This document shows positions 18,295 to 27,044 of a stretch of DNA of 64,000 bases, piece by piece. Within the stretch, counting starts at the first letter, position 1, and every line of letters starts with the position of its first letter. Location of the stretch: the NCBI RefSeq assembly GCF_004365655.1, contig NZ_SOEO01000001.1, forward strand, positions 1,054,001 through 1,118,000. The letters are read 5' to 3'. The notes below the pieces were generated by a model. That model was given only the letters and a program-made list of their open reading frames with translations, ran no database searches and was not told the origin of the DNA. Made by a program: the position numbers and the translations under genes. The stretch is from Epilithonimonas xixisoli. GTDB taxonomy: Bacteria; Bacteroidota; Bacteroidia; Flavobacteriales; Weeksellaceae.

Positions 18295-19131
18295 TTAGAT
18301 CGATAACATTTTATATTCTACATAACTTTCCATCATCAAGGATATTTTTTTGCTATTTGAGATTCGGATTCTTTGGTTTATCATTTTTGTAGCCGACGTT
18401 TTCTTGATTTTTTTGAAGAGAGAAAGATAATATCTGTACGCCAAATAAACGCCAAATCTGGAAGAAGTTGGTAATTTTTTGATGCCTTCTAGTGCCAATT
18501 GGAATTCGTGTGCGATTTCTTTTTCGATTTCCGCTTTTACTTGATTGTCAAATGCTTTGATGTCAACATTTGGGAAATAAGTTCTGCCCAAAACATCATA
18601 ATCGTCTTTCATATCACGCAGGAAATTTACTTTTTGGAAAGCCGACCCCAAAATCATTGCTGAAGGTTTCAACCTCTCAAATTCTTCCTTGTCTCCATTG
18701 ACGAAAATATGAAGGCACATCAAACCAACCACTTCCGCGGAACCCAAAATGTATTCTTTGTAAAGCTCTGAATTGTAATCAATTTTGTGCAAATCCATTT
18801 CCATACTTCGCAGAAATTGCTTGATGAGTTCGTGGTCAATCTCGTATTGATGAACAGTTTCTTGGAACGATTGCATAATTGGATTGAGAGAAATTTTTTC
18901 TTCCAAGGCCAAAAAAGTGTCTTCTCGGAAACGTGTTAAAAGTTTTTCTTTGTCAAAGCCGTGAAAACTATCCACAATTTCATCTGCTAATCTCACGTAA
19001 CCATAGATTGCGTAAATGGGATTCCGAATTTTGGATGATAAAGCCAAGATTCCTAGCGAAAAACTCGTGCTGTATTGCTTTGTCGTCTGTTTGCTTATCT
19101 TGAAAGATAGGTCGTCAAATAGTTTTTTCAT
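18295..19131 (-). CDS. crtB: Phytoene synthase
   Basis: Condenses two geranylgeranyl diphosphates to phytoene, the committing step of carotenoid synthesis. The 278-residue protein shows the two aspartate-rich Mg-diphosphate motifs of squalene/phytoene synthases: DEIVDSFHG near residue 50 and LRDMKDDYDVLGRTYFP near 175. Its start overlaps the crtI 3' end by 17 bases. Squalene synthase is the alternative in this family, but the adjoining desaturase, cyclase and hydroxylase settle it. Confidence 0.95.
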   Translation of the reverse strand: MKKLFDDLSFKISKQTTKQYSTSFSLGILALSSKIRNPIYAIYGYVRLADEIVDSFHGFDKEKLLTRFREDTFLALEEKISLNPIMQSFQETVHQYEIDHELIKQFLRSMEMDLHKIDYNSELYKEYILGSAEVVGLMCLHIFVNGDKEEFERLKPSAMILGSAFQKVNFLRDMKDDYDVLGRTYFPNVDIKAFDNQVKAEIEKEIAHEFQLALEGIKKLPTSSRFGVYLAYRYYLSLFKKIKKTSATKMINQRIRISNSKKISLMMESYVEYKMLSI

Positions 19132-20611
19132 AGCTAGATATTAATTGTTTGTTGGCTTCTATCGATGCGATTTTCCCTGAAATAATACTTGGTGGAACTC
19201 CAGGACCTGGAACCGTCAATTGTCCTGTGTAGAAGAGATTTTTTACTTTTTTGTTTCTGAGAGAAGGTTTCAGAACGGCCGTTTGTGATAATGTATTTGC
19301 CAGTCCGTACGCGTTTCCCTCGAAGGCGTTGTAGTCCTGTTTGAAATCCTCCAAACAGAAACTCCTTTTATATTCGATTTTTAAAATTAAATTTTCCGCG
19401 TTCGTGTGTTTTTCCAATCTGCTCATCATTTCGAGGAAATATTTTTCCCGCATTTGATCAGAATCTGCAATTCCGGTGGCGATTGGCATTAATAAAAATA
19501 TATTTTCGCAATTGTCCGGTGCAATATTCTTATCTGTTTTTGATGGACAACAAACGTAGAACAATGGTTTTGAAGGCCATTTTTTATCACCATAAATTTC
19601 CGTCGTGTGCAGGTCTAAATCATTTTCGAAGAACAACGTGTGATGTTTCAGATTTGGAATTTTTTCTTTGATTCCCAAATAAAATATCAAACAAGACGGT
19701 GCGAAAGTTTTCTTCTTCCAATAATTATCGTCGTAATTTCTGTATTCTTTTGGAAGCATTTTGCGTTCCGTGTGTTCATAATCCGAGGAAGCAATAATGG
19801 AATCAAACTCAATTTTTTCGCCATTGACAATGAGCGCATTTGCTCTTTTATCATTAATGACAATTTGCTCGACGTTAGCATTAAAATGAAACTTAACACC
19901 TTGTTCCATAGCGATTTCCTGCATCGATTCTATAATCTTGATGAAGCCTCCAATTGGATACCAAGTTCCTAATTTATATCCGCCATAATTCATCAAACTA
20001 TACAGCGCTGGAATATCTTTCGGAGAAGCACCAAGGAAAATCACAGGAAATTCCATTAGCGTAATCAACTTTGGATGTGAAAAATATTTTCGGACAAACT
20101 TGCTGAAATCTGTTAACAAATCGAGACTGAACGCACTTTTTAAAATCTTAAGCGAAACAAACTCAAACCAAGAATTGCAAGGTTTTGTGACGTAATCTTT
20201 CATCCCAACTTCATACTTGAATTGGGCGTCTTTCATAAAATCGTCCAAGCGTTGTCCTGCGCCTTTTTCGGTCTCTTCGAAGAGCGTTTTCATTGCTTCA
20301 AAATCTTGGGGAATTCCCATTATTCCATCAGAAAAAACCATTTCAAACTGTGGATCGAGTGGCACTAATTCATAGAAATCGGAAGCTTTTTTATTAAAAT
20401 CATTAAAGAAATTTTCGATAATATCTGGCATCCAATACCAACTTGGACCCATATCGAAAGTATAGCCATTCTCCGTCTGGAAACTTCGCGCACGACCTCC
20501 AACTGTGGAATTCTTCTCGAAAACGTGAACTTCGTGACCGAGTTTTGAGGAGTAGGCGCTGGCAGACAAGCCTGAGAATCCGGAACCGATGATGGCAATT
20601 TTCTTTTTCAT
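19115..20611 (-). CDS. crtI: Phytoene desaturase
   Basis: FAD-dependent desaturase taking phytoene through four desaturations to lycopene. The 498-residue protein begins with the dinucleotide-binding motif IAIIGSGFSGLSASAYSSKL and the adjacent FEKNSTVGGRARSF, and ends with the CrtI-type C-terminal signature GQLTVPGPGVPPSIISGKIA. It starts 3 bases after the marR-like stop and overlaps crtB by 17 bases, so the operon is tightly packed. Confidence 0.96.
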   Translation of the reverse strand: MKKKIAIIGSGFSGLSASAYSSKLGHEVHVFEKNSTVGGRARSFQTENGYTFDMGPSWYWMPDIIENFFNDFNKKASDFYELVPLDPQFEMVFSDGIMGIPQDFEAMKTLFEETEKGAGQRLDDFMKDAQFKYEVGMKDYVTKPCNSWFEFVSLKILKSAFSLDLLTDFSKFVRKYFSHPKLITLMEFPVIFLGASPKDIPALYSLMNYGGYKLGTWYPIGGFIKIIESMQEIAMEQGVKFHFNANVEQIVINDKRANALIVNGEKIEFDSIIASSDYEHTERKMLPKEYRNYDDNYWKKKTFAPSCLIFYLGIKEKIPNLKHHTLFFENDLDLHTTEIYGDKKWPSKPLFYVCCPSKTDKNIAPDNCENIFLLMPIATGIADSDQMREKYFLEMMSRLEKHTNAENLILKIEYKRSFCLEDFKQDYNAFEGNAYGLANTLSQTAVLKPSLRNKKVKNLFYTGQLTVPGPGVPPSIISGKIASIEANKQLISSYEKTI

Positions 20612-20614
20612 AAT

Positions 20615-21289
20615 TTAATTTTTCCCGAAAGAGTAGTCTTGGTAAACGGTTTCTATTAATTTTTCGCTGTTGATATTTTTGGAGAATATAGGCTGATGGA
20701 ATTTTTCCAATTTGTCGAGAATTCTTATCAATTCCATTTTTTCGGAATGGTTTAGATTTCCGCTGACAATTTGTGTGGCGTTTCTAATCTTTTCCATTTG
20801 ATTGTCTAATGCCAATTTTCCAGCTTCAGTAATGTTAAGAACTTTGGATCGCTTGTCTTCTTGGGAATTGGATTGTTGAATCCAGCCTTGGTTTATTAAT
20901 CTGTTAATGATCAATATTCCGGAGGATTTGTCGTGGATATTTTTTTTAATCAATTCCATTTTAGTCATCGAACCAAAAGCTTTGAGATTGATCAAATAAC
21001 TGAATTCGTCCTGCGTTTTGAAATCCGAACCTGCGATGGCGGATTTGGAATAAGTTTTTGCATAGCGATTGAGATGGACCAACAAAGTGCTAATCACGCT
21101 TTCCGCTGATCTTCCGTTTTCTTTTCCGGGCCAGTTTTGCTGGGAAGTTTCGGATTTGACCTTTTTAAATTCTGAGTTTGCAACCCAAGCTTTGAAACCA
21201 TCAGCATCGTTTGAATAAAAATTTTCTTGATTTTGTGATTCAAATTCTTCCGCTAGATTGATGATATCTTTAATAAAACTATATTTCAT
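20615..21289 (-). CDS. MarR-family regulator leading the carotenoid operon
   Basis: A winged-helix protein of 224 residues, longer than a usual MarR (about 145) because of an N-terminal extension of roughly 75 residues. The MarR core runs from about residue 75: TQDEFSYLINLKAFGSMTKM, the recognition helix region SSGILIINRLINQGWIQQSN and the wing EDKRSKVLNITEAGKLAL. It is the first gene of the operon, 3 bases before crtI, so it probably controls the cluster and itself in response to an unknown ligand (inference). Similar regulators head zeaxanthin clusters in other flavobacteria. Confidence 0.85.
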   Translation of the reverse strand: MKYSFIKDIINLAEEFESQNQENFYSNDADGFKAWVANSEFKKVKSETSQQNWPGKENGRSAESVISTLLVHLNRYAKTYSKSAIAGSDFKTQDEFSYLINLKAFGSMTKMELIKKNIHDKSSGILIINRLINQGWIQQSNSQEDKRSKVLNITEAGKLALDNQMEKIRNATQIVSGNLNHSEKMELIRILDKLEKFHQPIFSKNINSEKLIETVYQDYSFGKN

Positions 21290-21510
21290 TTGTGATGTAT
21301 TTGTATTTTTCTGTACTAATTATTATGCCAATTGTTTATTAATGATATAAAATTAGTCAAAATTTATTTCACAAATTTGATAAATCGTAAAAAATCTTAA
21401 TTACGCTGAGATTTATGTTAAGAATTTCTAAAAAAAATTAAAATTTGAAAAGAATAACGAATTATGGAATCGTTGTTGTGGCTTAGCTAATAACATTAAA
21501 ACAAAAAGTT

Positions 21511-22068
21511 ATGAAAACGGAAATGAAAAGTTTAATGTTTGGATTATCATTGGTAGCAGGAAGCTACTTAACTGCCCAAACAACACCGACCACGAATGAT
21601 ACTGTAAAAATGGAAACGACTGCAAATGCGACAGGCACAGCAGTTACAAACCCTACAATAGAAGCCTTGCAAAAGCAAGTTGCGACAAAACCAGATGATA
21701 CACAAGCTTTGGTGACTTTAGCAACAGCCTATCAAGACGCGGGAGATTGGAACTCTGCAATTGCGACTTGGAACAAGATCACAGCCATCATTCCAGATTG
21801 GGCGCCAGCATATTACAGTATTGGATACGCCAACCAATCTGCGAAAAATAACCAAGGTGCTAAACAGGCTTATGAACAATATATTGCAAAAGTAAAACCA
21901 GAGGAAGTGGAAGCTTCTAAGCAAAATCTGGGTTACGCCTATTTCTTTATTGCATTCCAAGATAAAGACACCGATAAGGAAAAAGCAAAACAATATATCG
22001 CAAAATCTTTGCAATATGACGGTTCAAACCAAGATGCGCTCGCTTTGAGCAAAACCTTGATGAACTAA
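21511..22068 (+). CDS. Exported tetratricopeptide-repeat protein
   Basis: A 185-residue protein with a signal peptide (residues 1-22, ending TAQ), a Thr-rich linker and a TPR domain of about three to four repeats. One repeat is clear at ALVTLATAYQDAGDWNSAIATWNKI, and a second at APAYYSIGYANQSAKNNQGAKQAYEQYI (shown by residues about 95-120). It is probably a periplasmic protein-protein interaction scaffold; partners are unknown. It is a single-gene unit ended by a bidirectional terminator. Confidence 0.85.
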   Translation: MKTEMKSLMFGLSLVAGSYLTAQTTPTTNDTVKMETTANATGTAVTNPTIEALQKQVATKPDDTQALVTLATAYQDAGDWNSAIATWNKITAIIPDWAPAYYSIGYANQSAKNNQGAKQAYEQYIAKVKPEEVEASKQNLGYAYFFIAFQDKDTDKEKAKQYIAKSLQYDGSNQDALALSKTLMN

Positions 22069-22092
22069 TTTTTAATACACTCTTTATTATAA

Positions 22093-22119
22093 AAAAGACG
22101 CTTAATTTAAGCGTCTTTT
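22093..22119. terminator. Bidirectional rho-independent terminator
   Basis: A perfect 13-bp inverted repeat (22093-22105 with 22107-22119) containing GACGCTT/AAGCGTC, flanked by A and T runs, between convergent genes. Confidence 0.93.
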
Positions 22120-22122
22120 GTT

Positions 22123-23061
22123 TTATACATTCTCTTGTGAATCCTTATTTTCAGAAGGATTTTGAGTTTTGTTGTTTTTCTTTTTATAGAAATAATAAAC
22201 AATTCCGGCAATCAGGAAAACAGGCCAAAAGGGTAGGAGAAAGAGCAGAATGCTTCCGATGACATCCCAGCCAGAGGAAATTGCGTCCAGAGATTTTGAT
22301 CCAAAGCTTTTGTCTTTTTCGTCCACAGTTGGATGGATTTTGTTGCCGTACAAAGTGATTTCGATGTCGCACATTTTGTTTTGATTGTAATCATTTCCGA
22401 CAATCTCGACATTCTTATTTTTCACAATTCCAAGGTCTGCCAATTCCTCAACCAAATAATCGAATTTCTGCAACGGAACTTTTGCCGTGATGTAGTAAGT
22501 TTGGAATTCGTCATTGCTAATGAGATTTTCGGTTTTGATAATTCCGTCATATCTTCTGATTTGGTCCTGAACCAAATATTTTCCCGTTGCAATATCATCA
22601 ACATTGATTTCTACATAACCTTTCTTTATAATCGAAGCTGGTTTTGGATGTGAATCTTGTTGCGGTTTGTCTCTGTAAACGATTTTATTAACCGTTTTGT
22701 TGACAGGTTTTGGAATTTCTTTTTTGATGGAATTTTTAATCGAATCCAGATTGGAACTGATTTTTTTCTCCTCGATTTCCTTCTTGAATTTCTCAACATT
22801 CTCACCAATTGAATCGATTTTGCTCTTGCTGTTTTCAAAAGCTTTCTCGATTTCTTCTTTATTTTTAATTAAATCTTTAGCCTTCAAGTTGACTGAATCC
22901 ACAATCGAATTGGCGGTAGATTCAAATTTCTGTACGCTTTCCGAAGCTTTATCAAATAACGAATCTGCATTAGCGATTGCATTATTAGCTTGTTCTAAAT
23001 CTGCCTTCTTACACATTGTCAATGTGCTCAAGGCGAACACGGTCAATATTAATTTTTTCAT
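22123..23061 (-). CDS. DUF4349-type lipoprotein with coiled coil and C-terminal membrane anchor
   Basis: The 312-residue protein starts with a lipoprotein-like signal (LSTLTMCKK, Cys17). A long, charged coiled-coil region follows (about 20-115, repeats of EKAFENSKSKIDSIGENVEK type), then a domain resembling DUF4349 (about 145-235: GYVEINVDDIATGKYLVQDQI, VPLQKFDYLVEELADLG), then one membrane helix (about 270-292) and a short Lys/Asn-rich tail. DUF4349 proteins are envelope proteins of unknown function. Having both a lipobox and a C-terminal membrane helix suggests it bridges or anchors twice. Confidence 0.75.
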   Translation of the reverse strand: MKKLILTVFALSTLTMCKKADLEQANNAIANADSLFDKASESVQKFESTANSIVDSVNLKAKDLIKNKEEIEKAFENSKSKIDSIGENVEKFKKEIEEKKISSNLDSIKNSIKKEIPKPVNKTVNKIVYRDKPQQDSHPKPASIIKKGYVEINVDDIATGKYLVQDQIRRYDGIIKTENLISNDEFQTYYITAKVPLQKFDYLVEELADLGIVKNKNVEIVGNDYNQNKMCDIEITLYGNKIHPTVDEKDKSFGSKSLDAISSGWDVIGSILLFLLPFWPVFLIAGIVYYFYKKKNNKTQNPSENKDSQENV

Positions 23062-23261
23062 TTTGGATAATTTTGTTGATGTAAAACTACCAAGGCTGTG
23101 AAAAATTAATTTGTAAATGAAAGGGATTGTTTTTGTAAGGTTTTAAATTAATGTAAATCAGTTGTTTGTGTTTATTTTACAAAAGATTTACAAGAGATTA
23201 AATCAGATTTGAATTCAAGTTATAATAATAAATCCGTGTTTTTAAACTAAATCCAACTGAA

Positions 23262-23269
23262 TATTTTTG
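23262..23269 (+). promoter_or_regulatory. Candidate -7 promoter element
   Basis: TATTTTTG matches TAnnTTTG 88 bases before the start of the small exported protein gene. No TTG lies at the usual upstream distance. The spacer 23062-23356 is otherwise A/T-rich without genes. Confidence 0.35.
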
Positions 23270-23356
23270 CATTTAATTATTAAGTTGAAAATTATTTATT
23301 AAAAATTCAAATGAATCTAATTTTTTTTTAATTTTAAATTCTAAAACTTAAAACCT

Positions 23357-23983
23357 ATGAAAAAAATTCTAATTCCAATCCTAGTTTGTTGTGGATTGTT
23401 TTCTAATGCTCAAAGCAGACCTTCAACTGGTGCAGCTGTAGGTGTAGCAGCAGCGGCAACTGCGGTTACATTTTTAGCGGCGAATGCTGCAAAAAAAGAA
23501 GTTGCAAAACAGATTTCTCAGTTTCGGTCAAAGGAATATATTATCAATCAGATTATTGGTGATGCTGGAAATCGAGAAATTAAATTTGAAACCGAAAGTT
23601 TAGCATCCGATGATAGCGGAGGTTTGATTTCTGTAGCTTTCAATTGTGATGAAGTAAATGAAAGAGGATTATTGCTTGCATTTTTTGGAGAAAATCGAGA
23701 TTCTAATGGAAATCTGGGAAATGCTTATGCGTTCAGATACTTACCATTGGAAGAAGCACAAAATGTATTATTAAGACTAGAAAAAGTGCGTGAAGAAAAT
23801 TCAAAATATTTGTCAGAATCTTCTAATGTCAACAATGTTTATGTTCAACATCAGGATATTAAATTTGTTTTTTACAGAGATTTTGGAAATCAAATCCGAG
23901 TTTTTTGGAACGGATTTGAAGTGATTTGGGAACAAACTGCTTTTGATCGAACAAAAAGAAGATTAAACAAATGGTTTAAATAA
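23357..23983 (+). CDS. Exported protein of unknown function
   Basis: A 208-residue protein with a signal peptide (residues 1-18, ending NAQ), then an Ala/Val-rich segment (GAAVGVAAAATAVTFLAANA, about 24-43) that could be a membrane or glycine-zipper-like helix, then a mixed alpha/beta region without recognisable motif. No family is recognised. It is a single-gene unit with its own terminator, shared with the convergent prfC. Confidence 0.7.
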   Translation: MKKILIPILVCCGLFSNAQSRPSTGAAVGVAAAATAVTFLAANAAKKEVAKQISQFRSKEYIINQIIGDAGNREIKFETESLASDDSGGLISVAFNCDEVNERGLLLAFFGENRDSNGNLGNAYAFRYLPLEEAQNVLLRLEKVREENSKYLSESSNVNNVYVQHQDIKFVFYRDFGNQIRVFWNGFEVIWEQTAFDRTKRRLNKWFK

Positions 23984-24017
23984 AAAAAAGTGATTCCAAT
24001 CTAGGAATCACTTTTTT
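23984..24017. terminator. Bidirectional rho-independent terminator
   Basis: A 14-bp perfect stem (23984-23997 with 24004-24017; GTGATTCC/GGAATCAC core), 6-base loop, A and T runs. It serves both the rightward small gene and leftward prfC. Confidence 0.93.
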
Positions 24018-24020
24018 GTT

Positions 24021-25613
24021 TTATGATTGTTTAAACTCACTAATAAAATGCAACTTCACATTCGGAAACTTCTCCTGTGTCATCACAATCGTAAAAGATG
24101 AATCTGCAAGGAAAACCAATTGGTCGTATTTATCTCTCGCCAAAAATCTCTGTTTCAATCGCGCAAATTCCTGAAATTCCTCAGACCTTTCGTCCGCTTC
24201 CACCCAACAAGCTTTGTGGATTCCGATTGGCTCATACGTACATTTTGCACCATATTCGTGCTCCAAACGGTATTGGATCACTTCGTATTGTAACGCTCCA
24301 ACCGTTCCAATGATTTTTCTGTTGTTCATTGTCAATGTGAAAAGCTGGGCAACACCTTCGTCCATCAACTGGTCGATTCCTTTGGCCAACTGTTTCGCTT
24401 TCAGTGGATCATCGTTGTTGATATAACGGAAATGCTCCGGAGAGAAATTCGGAATTCCTTTGAAACTGATCTTTTCACCAGCCGTCAAAGTATCACCAAT
24501 CCTGAAATTTCCTGTGTCGTGAAGTCCCACAATGTCGCCTGGGAAACTCTCGTCCACAACTTCTTTTTTGTCCGCAAAGAATGCGTTAGGAGAGGAGAAT
24601 TTCATTTTTTTGCCTTCTCTTACAAGCAAGTAATTTTCATTTCGTTTGAAAGTTCCGGAAACGATTTTCACAAACGCCAAACGATCTCTGTGTTTCGGGT
24701 CCATATTTGCGTGGATTTTGAACACAAATCCAGTGAAATTTTTCTCTTCAGGTTTTACAATTCTCGTCGAACTTTCCTTTGGCTGAGGCTTCGGCGCAAT
24801 TTCGATGAAAGCATCAAGCAATTCTCTAACTCCAAAATTATTCAAAGCGGAACCGAAGAAAACAGGCTGTAGATCGCCGTTCATATAATCGTCTCGGTCA
24901 AATTCCGGATAAACGGATTCCACCAATTCCAACTCTTCACGAAGCGTCGCAGCGGCTTTTGCACCAACCAACTCATCGATTTGAGCATCATTGATGTCAT
25001 CAAACTTAATCGCCTCACCAACTTTCTGTTTTTTCTCTTCCAAAAACAATTGGATATTCTTTTCCCAAATATTATAGATTCCCTGAAAGTCCGCTCCCAT
25101 ACCAATTGGCAGAGAAAGTGGCGTCACACGAAGACCCAATTTCTGTTCCACTTCATCAAGAAGATCGAAGGCATCTTTACCCTCACGGTCCAACTTGTTG
25201 ATGAACACCAACATCGGAATGTTTCGCATTCTACAAACCTGAACCAATTTTTCCGTTTGTTCTTCAACCCCTTTCGCAACGTCGATTACGACAATTACGG
25301 AGTCAACCGCCGTCAAAGTTCTATATGTGTCTTCAGCAAAATCCTTGTGACCTGGCGTATCCAAAATATTGATCTTGTGACCTTTATATTCAAAAGCCAA
25401 AACCGAAGTCGCTACGGAAATCCCTCTTTGACGCTCGATTTCCATAAAATCGGAGGTTGCTCCTTTTTTGATCTTGTTGGATTTCACCGCGCCCGCTTCC
25501 TGGATCGCACCTCCAAAAAGAAGAAGTTTCTCTGTAAGCGTCGTTTTTCCCGCATCGGGGTGAGAGATGATCCCGAAAGTTTTTCTCCTGCTGATTTCTT
25601 GTTCTAAAGACAT
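24021..25613 (-). CDS. prfC: Peptide chain release factor 3
   Basis: GTPase that recycles release factors 1 and 2 from the ribosome after termination. At 530 residues it has the normal RF3 length. The GTPase motifs are intact: SHPDAGKTTLTEKLL (P loop, about 17-31), RQRGISVATSV (switch I), DTPGHKDFAEDTYR and NKLDREGKD. RF3-specific C-terminal sequence includes RYINNDDPLKAKQLAKGIDQ. It is a single gene read leftward into the terminator at 23984-24017. Confidence 0.97.
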   Translation of the reverse strand: MSLEQEISRRKTFGIISHPDAGKTTLTEKLLLFGGAIQEAGAVKSNKIKKGATSDFMEIERQRGISVATSVLAFEYKGHKINILDTPGHKDFAEDTYRTLTAVDSVIVVIDVAKGVEEQTEKLVQVCRMRNIPMLVFINKLDREGKDAFDLLDEVEQKLGLRVTPLSLPIGMGADFQGIYNIWEKNIQLFLEEKKQKVGEAIKFDDINDAQIDELVGAKAAATLREELELVESVYPEFDRDDYMNGDLQPVFFGSALNNFGVRELLDAFIEIAPKPQPKESSTRIVKPEEKNFTGFVFKIHANMDPKHRDRLAFVKIVSGTFKRNENYLLVREGKKMKFSSPNAFFADKKEVVDESFPGDIVGLHDTGNFRIGDTLTAGEKISFKGIPNFSPEHFRYINNDDPLKAKQLAKGIDQLMDEGVAQLFTLTMNNRKIIGTVGALQYEVIQYRLEHEYGAKCTYEPIGIHKACWVEADERSEEFQEFARLKQRFLARDKYDQLVFLADSSFTIVMTQEKFPNVKLHFISEFKQS

Positions 25614-25712
25614 AATAAAATTTGAGACTGCAAAAATCGTGTTTTTTATCGAATTCTGAAAATCGAGTTTTTATAAAAGAATTAGTACCTACTTTCTGCT
25701 ATATATTTTATT

Positions 25713-26888
25713 TTAATATCTTCTTACTGGAAAAACGTTGAGATTTAATATTTTGGAATAGTAACCAAATAATTCAAATCCAGTCTGTTGATTTTTAAAA
25801 TTAGTTGAGTATGAATACTGGGAAGTATTTTGTGTTGATGTCCAAGCATAATCTCCAATATTTATGTTAGCTTTATACAAACTATTTGATATTACTAACA
25901 TCTCTTCGCTTGATGCTAAAAACCAATCTGAATAGCCATTTCGGGTCAAATTATAACAAAGCTTTGCAGCACAATCTGCTTGTGAGGTATTATTAACAAT
26001 AATTTGTGTATTTTCTAAACCTTTTCCAAAATCTGTTACTGTTCCTGAGATGTATTTAACTTCGCCCCAAGAAGCTCCATTAGTATTGGAGTAATATTTA
26101 AGTGAGGTTGGATGTATTTCTAAATACCTCCAACCATTAGTTGTTTCACCTTTGTCATAAGCAACATAACCACCAGCTGGTCCAAAATATCCTGTTGTTT
26201 TAAATTGTTTTTGTTCAGAATAATAATAGCCTCCTGATGAATTCTTCTTACAAGCTCTAACATAATATGTCGTATCCTTAGTTAAGTTTACTGCAGTTAA
26301 ATCGTAAGAAGCAGAACCAATAACAGTTTTACTAACGAAATTATCATTTATAGTCGGATTAGGGTTTTTGCTATATACAAATCCTACCAATGAACTAGTT
26401 GAATTTTCCTGATTTATACTAGCTCTTAATTCCACTTCAGTTGCAAGTATATTTGTTGGGTTAATTATATTTAATATTTCATCTGTTTTAAAACTAACAG
26501 TATTACCATATTGTAAACCTTTTGCATTTTCACAATACGCTCGTACATAATATATTTTATTAGGTTCTAATTCATTACTTAGATTAAATGAAAATAATCC
26601 TGTTAAATTATTATAATATTCTTTAATATTATTTGAGGAAATAGTAGGATTATCAGATGTTCCCCAGCATATACCATATTTAATAATTTGACCATTACCA
26701 TTATCAGTAATATTACCTCCTAATTCAGCACCGGTTGAATGTATATTTTCTGCTTTTAATGTGATGATTTTTGGTAATGTAACAGTAACATTAGTTTCAG
26801 AATTTTCATCATCAGAATTACTACATGATATTACGAATAGGAAAAGAATAATTTGAATGAATAAAGATAGGATTTTAATTGATTTCAT
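25713..26888 (-). CDS. Lipoprotein with FnIII-like repeats and a DUF1566/Lcl-like C-terminal domain
   Basis: The chosen ATG at 26888 starts a classic lipoprotein signal (LFVISCSNSDDE); an in-frame ATG 8 codons earlier would bury it. Two fibronectin-III-like modules follow, each with the bacteroidotal pattern T-A-E-hydrophobic-G-G...GICWGTSDNPT and TYYVRAC (about 35-125 and 130-215). The C-terminal domain starts GPAGGYVAYDKG and ends NVFPVRRY, with WFLASSEEM and DYAWTSTQ, as in DUF1566/Lcl domains of cell-surface proteins. It is probably surface-exposed; ligand unknown. It is more A/T-rich than its neighbours, hinting at acquisition. No clear terminator follows. Confidence 0.8.
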   Translation of the reverse strand: MKSIKILSLFIQIILFLFVISCSNSDDENSETNVTVTLPKIITLKAENIHSTGAELGGNITDNGNGQIIKYGICWGTSDNPTISSNNIKEYYNNLTGLFSFNLSNELEPNKIYYVRAYCENAKGLQYGNTVSFKTDEILNIINPTNILATEVELRASINQENSTSSLVGFVYSKNPNPTINDNFVSKTVIGSASYDLTAVNLTKDTTYYVRACKKNSSGGYYYSEQKQFKTTGYFGPAGGYVAYDKGETTNGWRYLEIHPTSLKYYSNTNGASWGEVKYISGTVTDFGKGLENTQIIVNNTSQADCAAKLCYNLTRNGYSDWFLASSEEMLVISNSLYKANINIGDYAWTSTQNTSQYSYSTNFKNQQTGFELFGYYSKILNLNVFPVRRY

Positions 26889-27044
26889 ATTTGAATTTTT
26901 TGCAAATATCATCTATTTTTCTTTAATATAGGTGTCAATTTTTAATATACTTTTTTGCCTGTTGTGTGTCTTTTGTAAAATAATTCAATTTTTTTAAATA
27001 TTTATTTATAATCTTATTTTAGGATTCTCAATATTATAGATATA

